A stretch of 64,000 bases of DNA from Sphingobacterium sp. xlx-96 (GCF_011007365.1 NZ_WFKM01000010.1:234862-298861), one strand, 5' to 3'; shown: positions 36,335 through 45,695, numbered from the stretch's first letter. Notes: a model not told the origin generated them from the letters alone. Program-made: numbers and translations.

Positions 36335-38164
36335 TTATTTATTAAACAGTGTAAAAAATGGGATATCAACTAATAACGATAAGTTTAATCTATTCACAGA
36401 TACCTGAGTTTCGGTTATAGATGCTTGGCCATTGTCTACTTTAATCGTTCTGAGATTTGGCACATAATTGTAATGCATTCCAAAAGTAAAGGGACTTTTA
36501 GATAAATTGTAATACAAGCCTATCCCAGGAGTAAAGAATTGTTCAAACTTTAGATTCGTAAAAGACGTCGTATCATTTTGAAGTCTTACATTAACAATAG
36601 ATCCTAAATCTATAATACTTGCAAATGCAGTCCAATTTCCTCCAAAAGTTACTGAGACACCCATTGGGGCAGCTAAGCCGATATTATTTTTTGTTTGGTT
36701 TTTAGACCCTAAGGCAGTTTCCTTACCTCCTGTAAAGCCTACATATCCATTCAGACTGACATTAAGCTTGCTTTTTCGTTTGATAGAACTTCCTCCTATT
36801 GGTAAAGCATATGATTCTAATAAAGCTTCCATATCGGTAGCATCTTTTGTTTCAGCTAACTGAAGAGCGAAGATTATATTTCTTCTATATATATTATCAG
36901 ACTCTTCAGGTAAGTAATCTTTAAACTTTTGAAGAACTATTACTATTCCCTTTTGATATTCTCCATTTTGCAAAGGGTAAACTACATCATAATAAGTATT
37001 AATTAACTCCAAATATCCCGAGTCTATACTAAACAAATTTAAGCTCTTTGCCTGCTTTAAATAATTTAATAATGATGAATTAATCAACCCTAGCAATTGT
37101 AAACTCTGTTCCTTGTTTAACTGAAAATTATAGCTTTTTAAAAATTTATCTATCGCCCTAAAATCACTATAAATTGATACTAACTTTTCAATTTTGGCAA
37201 CTTGTATATTTAAAGTACCTCCATTCACAAAATCCCTTAACTGCTCCTTCAATAATCCATAAAAATATCTAGATTTTTTATTACTTAATGGATTCCCCAT
37301 AAGAAACGTGATGTCTACCCACGTATTATTGCTACCTAAAGTATCTCTAAGTGCTTCAGAAATTAAATAGTTTATAGCCATTGCGTCACTAAACTCATCT
37401 AAATTATAACTTTCGGAATTTAACTTCCTAAATATGTCGGGAAACGACACATTATGTTTTAAATTGGAGTGGACTTGTCCGGCTATTTTTAAGGCATCTA
37501 AACCTTCTGTAGGTAATTTTGGAAATATGATACTTGCATTAGTAGCAATCCTTTCATCAAGTTTTTGAAGATCACCTTCAATTACCTTCTTTAAAAAAAT
37601 AAGATCAGCACTATAATAGCTTCCATTATTTCTTAATTGCACAATTTCATTATAACTTACTGGAAGCAATGCTTCAAATATCTTTTTTTTTCGCTCACTG
37701 ATTTGGTCAAAAATTTGATTAAGCCCATAGTAGATCGTTTCTTGCTTAAATCTTTTTGCCATAAAATTGGATAAACCGTTAATTGTTGCCGCTTCCCAAC
37801 CAATTGATGGTGAAATTGATTGAGTTTTTTGAGCAATCGCCTTTGTATTATTTGAGTTATCATCTTTCTGAAATGTACCATCAACTATAGTTTCTTCAAC
37901 TTTTGTTTTTGCAGCAGATATAATTTCACCCAAAAAGGGATCATTTATTGTTTCCTTATTAATATCAATTCTGTACTTTTCTAAAATTTGAATAATTGAC
38001 TTTTGATATCCGTCTCTTTTTAAACCTTTGCTTTTCCCGACATTATCTACTAAATCCATTAAATAGAGCACATCAGAGTATGTTGGTTGCACATTCAACC
38101 CAGTTGAACGTTCCTGACCAAAGCAATAAAAAGGTAATATTAAAAATAGTAAAATGACTCTCAT
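36335..38164 (-). CDS. Secreted protein with C-terminal outer-membrane barrel-like part
   Basis: The 609-residue protein has a signal peptide (MRVILLFLILPFYCFGQ) and a long helical middle. From about residue 475 it has alternating strands (LNVSLNGYVGFTGGKETAL, GIGLYYNLSKSPFTFGMHYN) ending in FFTLFNK, as expected for a small outer-membrane beta barrel ending near an aromatic. I do not recognise the family. Copy 4 of the leader segment lies about 200 bases upstream, suggesting it may belong to the defence-related set; this is inference. Confidence 0.65.
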   Translation of the reverse strand: MRVILLFLILPFYCFGQERSTGLNVQPTYSDVLYLMDLVDNVGKSKGLKRDGYQKSIIQILEKYRIDINKETINDPFLGEIISAAKTKVEETIVDGTFQKDDNSNNTKAIAQKTQSISPSIGWEAATINGLSNFMAKRFKQETIYYGLNQIFDQISERKKKIFEALLPVSYNEIVQLRNNGSYYSADLIFLKKVIEGDLQKLDERIATNASIIFPKLPTEGLDALKIAGQVHSNLKHNVSFPDIFRKLNSESYNLDEFSDAMAINYLISEALRDTLGSNNTWVDITFLMGNPLSNKKSRYFYGLLKEQLRDFVNGGTLNIQVAKIEKLVSIYSDFRAIDKFLKSYNFQLNKEQSLQLLGLINSSLLNYLKQAKSLNLFSIDSGYLELINTYYDVVYPLQNGEYQKGIVIVLQKFKDYLPEESDNIYRRNIIFALQLAETKDATDMEALLESYALPIGGSSIKRKSKLNVSLNGYVGFTGGKETALGSKNQTKNNIGLAAPMGVSVTFGGNWTAFASIIDLGSIVNVRLQNDTTSFTNLKFEQFFTPGIGLYYNLSKSPFTFGMHYNYVPNLRTIKVDNGQASITETQVSVNRLNLSLLVDIPFFTLFNK

Positions 38165-38476
38165 AAGTTGATGTTTTTAGGTTATATACTAATATGTTTA
38201 ATTGATTGACGTATTAGTTTAATTGATTAATTTAAATATAATATATTTTATCTTTTTTAATAAAATCAATACATTTTCACGTTTAAAACTTTAGCTAATC
38301 GAATCAAGTCTCTTGGCCACAATAAACCCTTAGCCCTTTGGTAAAGTTCTCTTTTATATGCATAATTAATTCTCATCCAAGATATTTGAAATATATCAAC
38401 AAACCAAACAATATTGTATAAAAACACAATATTTATAGATAAATATTGTACAAAACACCGTAGTGGAGCTTGTCTA
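38165..38476. other. Intergenic with leader copy 4
   Basis: These 312 bases separate the end of umuC from the secreted-protein gene start. They hold the fourth leader segment (38372-38455) and little else; A/T-rich toward the gene. Confidence 0.5.
38372..38455 (-). repeat. Recurrent promoter/leader segment, copy 4 (diverged)
   Basis: It aligns with the other copies over the CCAAGATAnTTGAAAT part and the inverted repeat, here TTGTAT-N4-ACACAA (38413-38428, one mismatch). A trailing ACCGTAGTG is shared with copy 2. Confidence 0.6.
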
Positions 38477-39733
38477 CTAAAGCTGTATATGGATAATATC
38501 TTTGATATCGGTCGAATACCGAGGTGACAGCCGCTCCTGCTTCATACGCCACATGCGCTGGCCCTGTGCTCCCAGCCGTACGCTGTTCTGCCCATACTGC
38601 CGGTTGATCTTGTCAAAAGCTTGCATCAACGCATCATGGCGTGTGTCCCGATGATTAAATAACGTAGCCTGTTCGGAAGCTTCGGGACTTAAGTCCTGTA
38701 CAATAACGCCTGCCTTTTTGTACCCATAGCCTTCGCGGTAGATACGCCTGAGTGCAATGGTGGCATAGCGCCCTAGATCGATGGCAGAATTGCTCGCAAA
38801 GGGCAGGTCGACCGTGATGCTGGGATTGTACTGCTGCTGGTCTTGGCGGTGTCTATTGGTCTGGAGAAATACGGTTATGGAGCTGCAACGGCTATGCTGC
38901 TTGCGCAGCTTCTCCGAGCAGGAGGCGGCAAAGGTGACTACGCGCTCGCGGATGGGCTCGTACGCACTCAGATTATTATCGAAACTACGGGTGGTGGCGA
39001 TATTCTGCTTGGCAGCGGTCTCCTCCAGATCTAAGGTGGGTACGCCCGATAGGTCGCGCTGCAACCGCAGCCCTACGATGGACATATGCTTTTGTACCCA
39101 CTTGGGGTCCATATGTACGAAGTCGTAGGCGGTATCTATACCGAGCTGGAACAGCCTAACGGCATGCTTGCGCCCTATGCCCCATACATCTTCGACATCG
39201 AGCCATCTCAGTGCTTTGTCGATCTGCTGTTGTGTGCGCATAACATGACATCCCTTGGACTCCTTGGGGTATTTCTTGGCGATACGGTTGGCTACCTTGG
39301 CCAGTGCCTTGGTGGGTGCTATACCTACCGAGATGGGGATACCGGTGCAGCGGTACACCTCTTCGCGCATCTGCTCGCCGTGACTTTTGAGGTCGATATA
39401 ATCGTAGCCATCGAGCTTCATAAAGCACTCGTCTATGCTGTAGATCTCCTGCTCGATGCAGTACTGCCCCAGAATGCTCATGACGCGCTGGCTCATATCG
39501 CCATACAGCGGGAAATTGGCCGAGAAGACCTGTATGCCGTGCTGCTTGAAGAGCTCCTGGTACTGAAAGGCGGGTGCGCCCATGGGGATGCCACAGGCCT
39601 TGGCTTCATTGCTCCGGGCGATGACACAACCATCATTGTTGCTGAGTACGACAATCGGCTTGCCATTCAGGTCGGGCCGGAAGACGCGCTCGCAGGAGGC
39701 GTAAAAGTTATTGCAGTCGATGAGGGCGTACAT
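38477..39733 (-). CDS. umuC: Y-family error-prone DNA polymerase UmuC
   Basis: The protein from the ATG at 39733 ([20 protein letters not shown]) has the Y-family palm residues in [10 protein letters not shown] and [12 protein letters not shown], the fingers segment [18 protein letters not shown] and a C-terminal little-finger domain. With cleaved UmuD it forms a translesion polymerase. It starts two bases after the umuD stop. The upstream frame from 39772 overlaps umuD and is not needed. About 418 residues, normal length. Confidence 0.93.
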   Translation of the reverse strand: MYALIDCNNFYASCERVFRPDLNGKPIVVLSNNDGCVIARSNEAKACGIPMGAPAFQYQELFKQHGIQVFSANFPLYGDMSQRVMSILGQYCIEQEIYSIDECFMKLDGYDYIDLKSHGEQMREEVYRCTGIPISVGIAPTKALAKVANRIAKKYPKESKGCHVMRTQQQIDKALRWLDVEDVWGIGRKHAVRLFQLGIDTAYDFVHMDPKWVQKHMSIVGLRLQRDLSGVPTLDLEETAAKQNIATTRSFDNNLSAYEPIRERVVTFAASCSEKLRKQHSRCSSITVFLQTNRHRQDQQQYNPSITVDLPFASNSAIDLGRYATIALRRIYREGYGYKKAGVIVQDLSPEASEQATLFNHRDTRHDALMQAFDKINRQYGQNSVRLGAQGQRMWRMKQERLSPRYSTDIKDIIHIQL

Positions 39734-39735
39734 GG

Positions 39736-40158
39736 CTATACGGGCTTGATGATGTACGTGACGATGCCCCACACGACAAAGTCATTGTCGGCGGTAACGG
39801 TAATAACGGGGTAATCGGGATTGGCGGGTACGAGCTGTACCTGCCCCTGCTGTATGCGGATGCGCTTGGCCGTAAACTCGCCATCGAGGTAGCAGACGGC
39901 GATCATGCCATCGCTGGGGCCTAGGCTCTTGTCGATGACCATGATGTCGCCATCATCGATACCGGCGTCGCGCATGGAATTGCCCCGCACACGGCCAAAG
40001 AAGGTGGACAGCGGATGTTTGATCAGCTCCTTGTTCAGATCGATACGTAGGTCTTCGTAATCGAGCGCAGGGCTGGGAAAGCCTGCACTGATGCCGCTGG
40101 CGATATAGGGGATCAACCTATCGCTGCTGGGTGCTACTTGGTATATCGAGATGTTCAT
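39736..40158 (-). CDS. umuD: UmuD-like self-cleaving S24 peptidase
   Basis: The 140-residue protein shows the cleavage site Ala25-Gly26 in [10 protein letters not shown], the nucleophile Ser61 in [10 protein letters not shown] and the base Lys98 in FTAKRI, as in UmuD and LexA. RecA filaments should trigger its cleavage after DNA damage. It forms an operon with umuC and is preceded by a CTA-N7-TAG inverted repeat. Confidence 0.93.
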   Translation of the reverse strand: MNISIYQVAPSSDRLIPYIASGISAGFPSPALDYEDLRIDLNKELIKHPLSTFFGRVRGNSMRDAGIDDGDIMVIDKSLGPSDGMIAVCYLDGEFTAKRIRIQQGQVQLVPANPDYPVITVTADNDFVVWGIVTYIIKPV

Positions 40159-40169
40159 AGTACAATTTT

Positions 40170-40184
40170 ACTAATATTATTAGC
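40170..40184. promoter_or_regulatory. Putative damage-response operator at umuD
   Basis: The 15-base palindromic site ACTAATATTATTAGC (CTAAT-N3-ATTAG) lies 12 bases from the umuD start and between umuD and a divergent small gene. It shares the CTA-N7-TAG pattern with sites upstream of the XRE gene and of dinB. Confidence 0.6.
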
Positions 40185-40232
40185 ATAAAAACAAATGAAA
40201 GTTTGATTTGTTACAGGACTAAATCGAATAGT

Positions 40233-40442
40233 ATGGACCTGAACACACTGAAATACCTGGAGGACAAGGGATACCGATATCTGCTTCGCTCATTTGGAAA
40301 GAAAGCTTTTGTGCCTTTGCGAAAAGTACCGAATAGAGTGTCTGATACGCCGCTGGCTGAGGATGAATTGCTATCCATCAGCGATGCTATCGATAACTGG
40401 GATAGTGATTTTTTGGAGTATCGGTTGATTATCGTGATGTAG
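40233..40442 (+). CDS. Small protein divergent from umuD
   Basis: The frame from the ATG at 40233 gives 69 residues (MDLNTLKYLEDKGYRYLLRS, ending DNWDSDFLEYRLIIVM). It is not recognised. Divergence from umuDC across the shared operator suggests damage control and supports its being real. The longer frame from 40203 passes over the operator region and is less likely. Confidence 0.55.
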   Translation: MDLNTLKYLEDKGYRYLLRSFGKKAFVPLRKVPNRVSDTPLAEDELLSISDAIDNWDSDFLEYRLIIVM

Positions 40443-40463
40443 TACTGCCTGTACTGCCTACCG

Positions 40464-40778
40464 CTATGTATGACTGTGGTGATTGATCCAAAATGGCTCT
40501 TGTCTTGAATCGACTATATAAAGGAGCGTAATATTTGAATCGGATACTGCATAGAATAATGAACTTAACTTTTTTATTGGAGCTACCCTAACGCTAGCAT
40601 CAAAAGAGGATACTTTGTACATTGTAGGGAATGCTGCTATGGATTTTATGACATCTTCGGCTTCAAGAAGGAATCGATTGGAAACTTTGGAACCCCAATG
40701 CTCGTCTAGAAAATCAACAAGGACTTTGAGTGTGTATTCGAAGGTATCGGTATATTGGACTGTTAACGACACAGGCAC
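40464..40778 (-). CDS. ParE/RelE-type toxin
   Basis: The 104-residue protein has the ParE/RelE plan: an N-terminal helical hairpin (FEYTLKVLVDFLDEHWGSKV), the stretch SIAAFPTMYK and strands ending NITLLYIVDSRQEP. It starts with GTG immediately after the antitoxin stop. It would act on gyrase or ribosome-bound mRNA, depending on subfamily; which cannot be told. Confidence 0.75.
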   Translation of the reverse strand: MPVSLTVQYTDTFEYTLKVLVDFLDEHWGSKVSNRFLLEAEDVIKSIAAFPTMYKVSSFDASVRVAPIKKLSSLFYAVSDSNITLLYIVDSRQEPFWINHHSHT

Positions 40779-40988
40779 CTATTTGCCGAGTATAGCTTGA
40801 AGGCCATTGTACGCTTTTACTTTGCCTGCCTGCATCTCTTCCTTGGCCATGTTTACGCCATCCACGACGTGCTGTGGATATTCTTCGCTATTACCTTGCT
40901 CTTCATATACCACGCCCAGGGCGTCTAAGACTGCCTTTATTGCTTTCTCAGATTTTTTGTTTTCTATATGAATGGTTAACGTTGTCAT
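40779..40988 (-). CDS. Antitoxin paired with ParE/RelE-type toxin
   Basis: The 69-residue acidic protein (MTTLTIHIENKKSEKAIKAV) lies directly before the toxin with no gap, the usual order for type II pairs. The N-terminus resembles small beta-strand/ribbon antitoxin starts; no clear DNA-binding family. A perfect 10-base palindrome TTAGTACTAA lies about 20 bases upstream and may be its operator. Confidence 0.7.
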   Translation of the reverse strand: MTTLTIHIENKKSEKAIKAVLDALGVVYEEQGNSEEYPQHVVDGVNMAKEEMQAGKVKAYNGLQAILGK

Positions 40989-41006
40989 CTTTCTTTATAC
41001 TTACTT

Positions 41007-41016
41007 AGTACTAATA
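41007..41016. promoter_or_regulatory. Palindrome upstream of toxin-antitoxin pair
   Basis: TTAGTACTAA is perfectly self-complementary and sits about 20 bases before the antitoxin ATG, a usual place for autoregulation. Confidence 0.45.
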
Positions 41017-41049
41017 TACGCTTTTTTTTTCTGGTAATATGTACCTCTT

Positions 41050-41850
41050 TTAAAACAGGCTCTTGTCATCGGGGATATCATTGCCTAATACGGGTAGTCC
41101 TGGCCAGTCGTAGGCTTCGTAACGGTGCTTGCCGTCGGGCCGCGCGGGATAGCCCCGCAATGTATAAACGGGGTGGTACAGGAGCTGTGCAGTGGGTATC
41201 TCGTAATGGAAAATGGGTTGCATGTCGTCGTCTTCGATATCTTCTAGCCAGTGCTCTTCTAGATCTTCGGGTAGGAATAGGGGCATGCGATGCTTGTTGG
41301 GCCCGTCGTTATGGATATGGGCCATAACATCGTTGGCAGCGCGTGTCAGCATACCGAAGCTGCCTACCTTTTCGATAACACCGTCTTCGTCTACGACCTC
41401 GTGCCATTGGTACAGCCCAGGGATATAAAAGAGATCACGCCCCTGCTCGCCTATGTAATAGGGTACTTTCTTTTTCCAGCCTTGTATAGCGCGGTGTTCG
41501 TAGGTGCCGGATACGGGGATAAGGCAGCGCTGTTTGCGCAGGCGGTACCAGTAGGACTTCTTGTCGTCGAGGATTCGCTCGCTGCGTATATTGATCATAT
41601 TGCGCCGGCGGTCGGTCTGCAACTTGGGGTCTTGGATATAGGTAGGCAGTACGCCCCACTCCATCTCGGCGAGGGCTAGACCTGTCCCCTCTTTATCTTT
41701 GTAGATAATGGGATATCGGGGAAAGGTGATGGCCTGTACATTTTCGAAATAGCTGTAGTCGTAATCGATCTTCTTGCGCTCGTCGCGGATCTGTGGATAG
41801 GATCGCTTGACGAGCTCAATGTCGGTATGGAGTGATATGTCCCAGCACAT
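41050..41850 (-). CDS. SRAP-domain protein (HMCES/YedK family)
   Basis: The 266-residue protein starts MCW, giving the Cys2 that crosslinks to abasic sites after removal of Met1. It has the family's WGVLPTY, NIRSER and the HRMPLFL His segment. SRAP proteins shield abasic sites in single-stranded DNA and also occur in damage-inducible cassettes, which fits umuDC nearby. An 8-base-unit tandem array occupies its 5' leader. Confidence 0.92.
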   Translation of the reverse strand: MCWDISLHTDIELVKRSYPQIRDERKKIDYDYSYFENVQAITFPRYPIIYKDKEGTGLALAEMEWGVLPTYIQDPKLQTDRRRNMINIRSERILDDKKSYWYRLRKQRCLIPVSGTYEHRAIQGWKKKVPYYIGEQGRDLFYIPGLYQWHEVVDEDGVIEKVGSFGMLTRAANDVMAHIHNDGPNKHRMPLFLPEDLEEHWLEDIEDDDMQPIFHYEIPTAQLLYHPVYTLRGYPARPDGKHRYEAYDWPGLPVLGNDIPDDKSLF

Positions 41851-41863
41851 GTTTTTTTATTTA

Positions 41864-41967
41864 GTTATCTAGTGATCAAGTGAACGAGTTATCTAGTGAT
41901 GTTGTTATCTTGTTATCTAGTGATGTTGTTATCTTGTTATCAAGTTAACTTGTTATCGAGTTACCTA
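41864..41967. repeat. Degenerate octamer tandem array in SRAP leader
   Basis: About 13 successive units of 8 bases follow the consensus GTTATCTA (variants GTGATCAA, GTTATCTT, GTTATCGA, GTTACCTA). The clearest larger copies, GTTATCTAGTGAT, start at 41864, 41888 and 41912, that is at a 24-base period. It ends 13 bases from the SRAP ATG. Confidence 0.8.
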
Positions 41968-41991
41968 GCTACAAATGAACGTACTTAGCTC

Positions 41992-42008
41992 ATCACTAAT
42001 ATAGTGAT
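41992..42008. promoter_or_regulatory. Perfect 17-base palindrome upstream of SRAP gene
   Basis: ATCACTA-ATA-TAGTGAT is a perfect inverted repeat about 140 bases before the SRAP start, beyond the octamer array. It resembles an operator; it contains CTAAT but not the CTA-N7-TAG spacing. Confidence 0.5.
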
Positions 42009-42029
42009 TTTTGGTTGGGAGATAAGAAT

Positions 42030-42500
42030 TTATTGGATAAGATCGATGGCGGGGACTTTTAGTTTTTTGTCGCCAGAGCTGATGGTCGCCCATACCCTCC
42101 CCGATTCGAGTGTGAAAAGGATATCGATGGGATCTTTGCTACGGAAGCGGGTTTTAATCCGCAGGTAGTTGATGATATTCTTTTCGTACCACTTGAGCAT
42201 GCGTGTATTCCAGTTTTCGTCCTTGAACTTATTGAGAAATAACCGATAGCCGGAATTAACCTCGAGCAAGTCGGCAATCTTGACTGCTCCGTCAGGCAAA
42301 TGTAAGGCCTTGCCCTCCTTGGCATCGAGCTGTGCGGCATGTCTATCGGCATCCTCCAAATTCTCGTAAGCCGACAGCAGGAAACCTGTCCCCTTGGCCA
42401 CGGATGGCCAACTGAAACGCTGTAGCACATAGTGCTTGTACCCTCGTGCTACGAGCTCGTGGAATAGCTTGACGGTGACCTGCTCGAAGGGAATGTACAT
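42030..42500 (-). CDS. Hypothetical protein near SRAP gene
   Basis: Starting at the ATG at 42500 (MYIPFEQVTVKLFHELVARG) the product has 156 residues, with segments YVLQRFSWPSVAKGTGF and WNTRMLKWYEKNI. I do not recognise it. The G/C content and codon use match the neighbouring umuDC and SRAP genes, which supports a common origin for this mutagenesis cassette. The frame extends upstream to 42608 but that part looks unlike coding sequence. Confidence 0.6.
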   Translation of the reverse strand: MYIPFEQVTVKLFHELVARGYKHYVLQRFSWPSVAKGTGFLLSAYENLEDADRHAAQLDAKEGKALHLPDGAVKIADLLEVNSGYRLFLNKFKDENWNTRMLKWYEKNIINYLRIKTRFRSKDPIDILFTLESGRVWATISSGDKKLKVPAIDLIQ

Positions 42501-43080
42501 AGATTGAAGATACGGAAAATAGTTGGTGTAGCAGTTATGATGCCGATAAAGAGCTAAGCTCCTTAAAAATAAGTTTGCTACCTGGGGATTCCAAATTGCA
42601 CGAATCAAACTGGCCGGTTCAGCATTTGCTTTGAAGCTATCTAAAGATGATAGGAATTTATGTTAGGTAGATTTACCTAGAACTTTTGGTGGTGTAACAT
42701 ATTCGCTTGCATCTCTTTGGAAAGATGCAATTTCCAATAGCCAGAGAACATGGCTAATATGAATAAAATACGCTCAACACAAAATAGCCCTCGCTAGGAC
42801 GCAAGGGCTGCCTTTTTTTAAAACCAATTATAAACCGCTGGCGCGGAGCTTTTTTTATGAATACATAAATATAACATTTATACCACTATAATACAACAGG
42901 ATACAAATCAACTTTGTGAATTATAGACGCCGATCCTCCGGCATACCTTCACTCCTCCCCTAATTTGTATGTCTAAACCAGATAACATTACGGTTTCCTG
43001 TATCAGAATGTAAAGCCCGAACATTACTTTTATCAAGAGTTTGAAAGAGTAAAAGGTTAAAAACGCTTTAAACCAACGTT
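42501..43080. other. Intergenic with repeat-family copy A
   Basis: No gene was seen in these bases. They contain copy A of an interspersed repeat (42785-42976) with the hairpin AGCCCT...AGGGCT followed by a T-run (about 42788-42817), which could end plus-strand transcripts. Confidence 0.5.
42785..42976. repeat. Interspersed palindromic repeat, copy A
   Basis: The segment includes GCCCTCGCTAGG...CAAGGGCT, CCGCTGGCGCGGA and a long A/T tail ACAGGATACAAATCAACTTTG... up to CTCCTCCCCTAATTTGT. Copies B and E align with it over about 150 bases. Confidence 0.75.
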
Positions 43081-44498
43081 ATGAAATCCAAAATATTTTA
43101 CGTATTGTTATCCATATTCTTTGTTTTCGCTTCATGTAAAAGATATGATGATATAAGCAATTTTTCTGAATCAGCAGATTTAATCTCTCAAGTCCGCAAC
43201 CAGTTTCAAGAAGACAGTATACATTTTTATCAGTCATTTGATAAAAGGCAATATAATTACAGACAGTCTCTTACACGGATTATCCATTGGCACCACGCAA
43301 AGTTGATTCGGGACACCATAATTGTTCCGATTACTCTACAATTGGCAAAAGGGGAATCAATTCGGAAACTGGAGGAAACACTTTAAATCACAAAGTTTAT
43401 TTGATCGGATCTAAGAATGAAAAGGATAAATATTCGTACGAAATGCATACTTTTATTGGAGACACCGATGGATCGAAGGGTAAATTTACAGGAACGTTAT
43501 TTGTAGAAAACTATTTTTTAGGAAACGTAAAGTATAACACCTATTTAAATGGTAAGGTCGCCAGATATGGCATAATCAATCTGCGTCAGATTGAAATACG
43601 CGCTAGCTTGAGAGAAAGGGGGATAATAGCCAGCTCTATAAACTGTAACTGGACTAAGGTGGGACGCACCTGTGTCGGAGATGTAAACGGTGGCAGCGCT
43701 CCTGATGAATGTTCTGATCGATATGAATATCAATGTCACTGGAATGAAGACGGTCCTCCCGTTGTATCAGAAGAACAATATGAAGACGACTCGGGTGGTG
43801 GCGGTGCCGGTGGTGGCGATCCGGACCCAGGGACATATGATTGTGCAGGCTTATTAAACGGACGAGCATATATAGGCCCATGTGGCAAATGTATTGGTGG
43901 CACGACGGGCATAGAGAGTTGTACAGATCTTATAGATAGTTTGAGTAACTATCCATGTGCACAAGACTTATTAAATCAGCTGCCAAATCTAAAAAACAAC
44001 ATAGCTAATTTAATTAAAAACCAATTTGTCGGAAATGATGATTTTAATATTACTTTTAGAGCAAAGCAATTGGCTTCCGATATCGACGGTTTATATAATC
44101 CGAATTCTAACAATATGTACAACTCAACAATAACATTGAACACCGATATTTTATTAAACTCTTCGAAAGAATACATATTGGTAACCATGTATCATGAGGC
44201 GTTGCACTCGTATCTAAATCTAGAAGAAAAGAGGTTAAGTTCGACAGAATTCACAGTTAAATATCCAAATTTATCTAGGATTGATAACGGTCAAATACCA
44301 AAGTATTACTTTCATCATAATGGATTTCCTTCGTTTATAAATCACTTGGCAGACGCCATTGTCTCCTTTAACCCAGATATACCTCATGCGGATGCGGTAA
44401 TCTTGTCGAAAACGGGTATTGTGACAAACATGACAAACTCAGAACTATTAATAAATCAATCTTATAGAAATGGGACAAAAGGAAAAAAATGCAATTAG
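43081..44498 (+). pseudogene. Zincin-like lipoprotein with a frameshift
   Basis: The first frame (43081-43386) encodes a lipoprotein start (MKSKIFYVLLSIFFVFASCK, lipobox ending at Cys19). The second (from 43287) continues with NHKVYLIGSKNEKDKYSYEM and contains a zincin motif YHEALHSYL (HExxH) near the C-terminus plus a Gly/Asp-rich linker with several Cys pairs. The two overlap out of frame; the joint is around 43370, in ATTCGGAAACTGGAGGAAAC. One inserted base there would give a single 470-residue secreted metallopeptidase-like lipoprotein. Either a recent mutation or a sequencing error. The gene after it overlaps by 29 bases. Confidence 0.7.
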
Positions 44499-45405
44499 TA
44501 TTGTGCTGCTGTTAATCTCAGCACAGCTGGTGTTTTCTCAAAAATATTTTCTGCTGGAAACTAACACAGATAAGTATCGTACGAAGACCTACGAACTAAG
44601 TACAATGGATCTGTATGGTATTGATAAAAAGGTGGATGTGTTCAATATCTTACTGGAGGATTTGATCAACAGATCCAATCCTGAAAAGACACTCGTGCTC
44701 TTTTCAGCTTTACCTGGTGCAGGGAATGATAATGGTTGGAATGAAATTAACCTGGAGAGTGTGAAAGACAGTATTATTTCAATTGGAAAACTGTGGAGAT
44801 TAAGCGAACAATCTCTTTATCAAAGATTTGACCTACAATATGGCACAAAGACTAAATATTGGAATGATTATAAGATCGTGGTACAGCGTGAAGGCCGATA
44901 CTATGTCTCCAGCAATTGTTTGTTACAGTTTTATGCGATTCAAAATAGATCTGATATCTTTAATCAACCTTATAATACGATCAATATTGAGCAAAATATA
45001 AATACAATAACAAGTGTTAAACAGCTATATCATAATACGTATCCGAATAGAACCTTTCCGGTAGGGATGCCTCCCGATGATAGCAATTTTGACAGAATTA
45101 GAGATCGTCGCGAGTTCTTGTCGAGGAAGCTGGTAATAAATGACCAGAACTATTATCAATTCTGGACTTTTACAGATTGGGGACAAATTAAGGCCAGGGC
45201 GCTTGGTGACCATCATAAAGTGTATTTTGCCTATGAAAGAGGAATAGATCGCTTTGTCTATAACCCCACAGACCTCATTGTAGGTGGCTCGTATGATTTT
45301 TACTTCTACCATTACAAAAATGAATTTGGAATTAAAACGGACGTTTTCAATAGGAATGTTATCGATGAAAAAGTGATGATTGCTGACATGCTTAAAGCGG
45401 ATTAG
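44470..45405 (+). CDS. Secreted protein of unknown function
   Basis: The 311-residue protein has a signal peptide (ISIVLLLISAQLVFSQ) and then a mixed soluble domain (KYFLLETNTDKYRTKTYELS). It overlaps the end of the zincin-like gene by 29 bases, so the two are cotranscribed and likely act together outside the cell. I do not recognise the family. Confidence 0.65.
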   Translation: MGQKEKNAISIVLLLISAQLVFSQKYFLLETNTDKYRTKTYELSTMDLYGIDKKVDVFNILLEDLINRSNPEKTLVLFSALPGAGNDNGWNEINLESVKDSIISIGKLWRLSEQSLYQRFDLQYGTKTKYWNDYKIVVQREGRYYVSSNCLLQFYAIQNRSDIFNQPYNTINIEQNINTITSVKQLYHNTYPNRTFPVGMPPDDSNFDRIRDRREFLSRKLVINDQNYYQFWTFTDWGQIKARALGDHHKVYFAYERGIDRFVYNPTDLIVGGSYDFYFYHYKNEFGIKTDVFNRNVIDEKVMIADMLKAD

Positions 45406-45428
45406 TATAAGGCAAACGTCCAGCTGAG

Positions 45429-45491
45429 ATCCGTTACGCAATGCGTAACGGATTGACTGATTTTCTACGCAATACGTAGAGGATCAGTCAA
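45429..45491. repeat. Twin perfect hairpins
   Basis: Two adjoining inverted repeats follow the secreted-protein gene: ATCCGTTACGC-N3-complement (45429-45453), then TTGACTGAT...ATCAGTCAA (45453-45491) enclosing CTACG/CGTAG. They share a base at 45453. No T-run follows, so they are not a standard terminator. Confidence 0.75.
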
Positions 45492-45535
45492 AATAAAAAA
45501 ATGACATATAATCGTTTCGACTGTATGGCAGAATC

Positions 45536-45634
45536 TCACTCTTTGATATCATTTCTTTTGTTGTAATAGGCTGCTTCGCGCATCTTATTTCGATAGGCAA
45601 CATTGTGAATCCATTTGGCTAATAAACGATCCAT
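45536..45634 (-). CDS. Very small ORF or gene tail
   Basis: A 32-residue frame reads MDRLLAKWIHNVAYRNKMRE and ends NKRNDIKE. The basic, helical composition looks natural and continues open a little upstream (LKYHLTK). It could be a small protein or the tail of a lost gene. Nothing recognised. Confidence 0.35.
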   Translation of the reverse strand: MDRLLAKWIHNVAYRNKMREAAYYNKRNDIKE

Positions 45635-45668
45635 CTTGGTGAGGTGGTATTTGAGGCACCTTAAATAC

Positions 45669-45695
45669 AAAAAAACCGCTCCAAATCCGGAACGG
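45669..45695 (-). terminator. Intrinsic terminator on the minus strand
   Basis: Read on the minus strand, CCGTTCC...GGAGCGG (one G-U pair) is followed by a run of seven T. It would end transcripts from the gene at 46010-46561. Confidence 0.7.

Noticed and set aside
39086..39814. 242-residue plus-strand frame antisense to umuC/umuD
   Set aside because: It lies wholly opposite umuDC, has no family resemblance, and the minus-strand genes have all catalytic motifs. A high-GC shadow frame.
41290..41679. 129-residue plus-strand frame opposite the SRAP gene
   Set aside because: Antisense to a well-supported SRAP gene, no recognisable motif.
41864..41967. Tandem array considered as CRISPR
   Set aside because: Units are 8 bases and degenerate with no unique spacers; no cas genes in the window.
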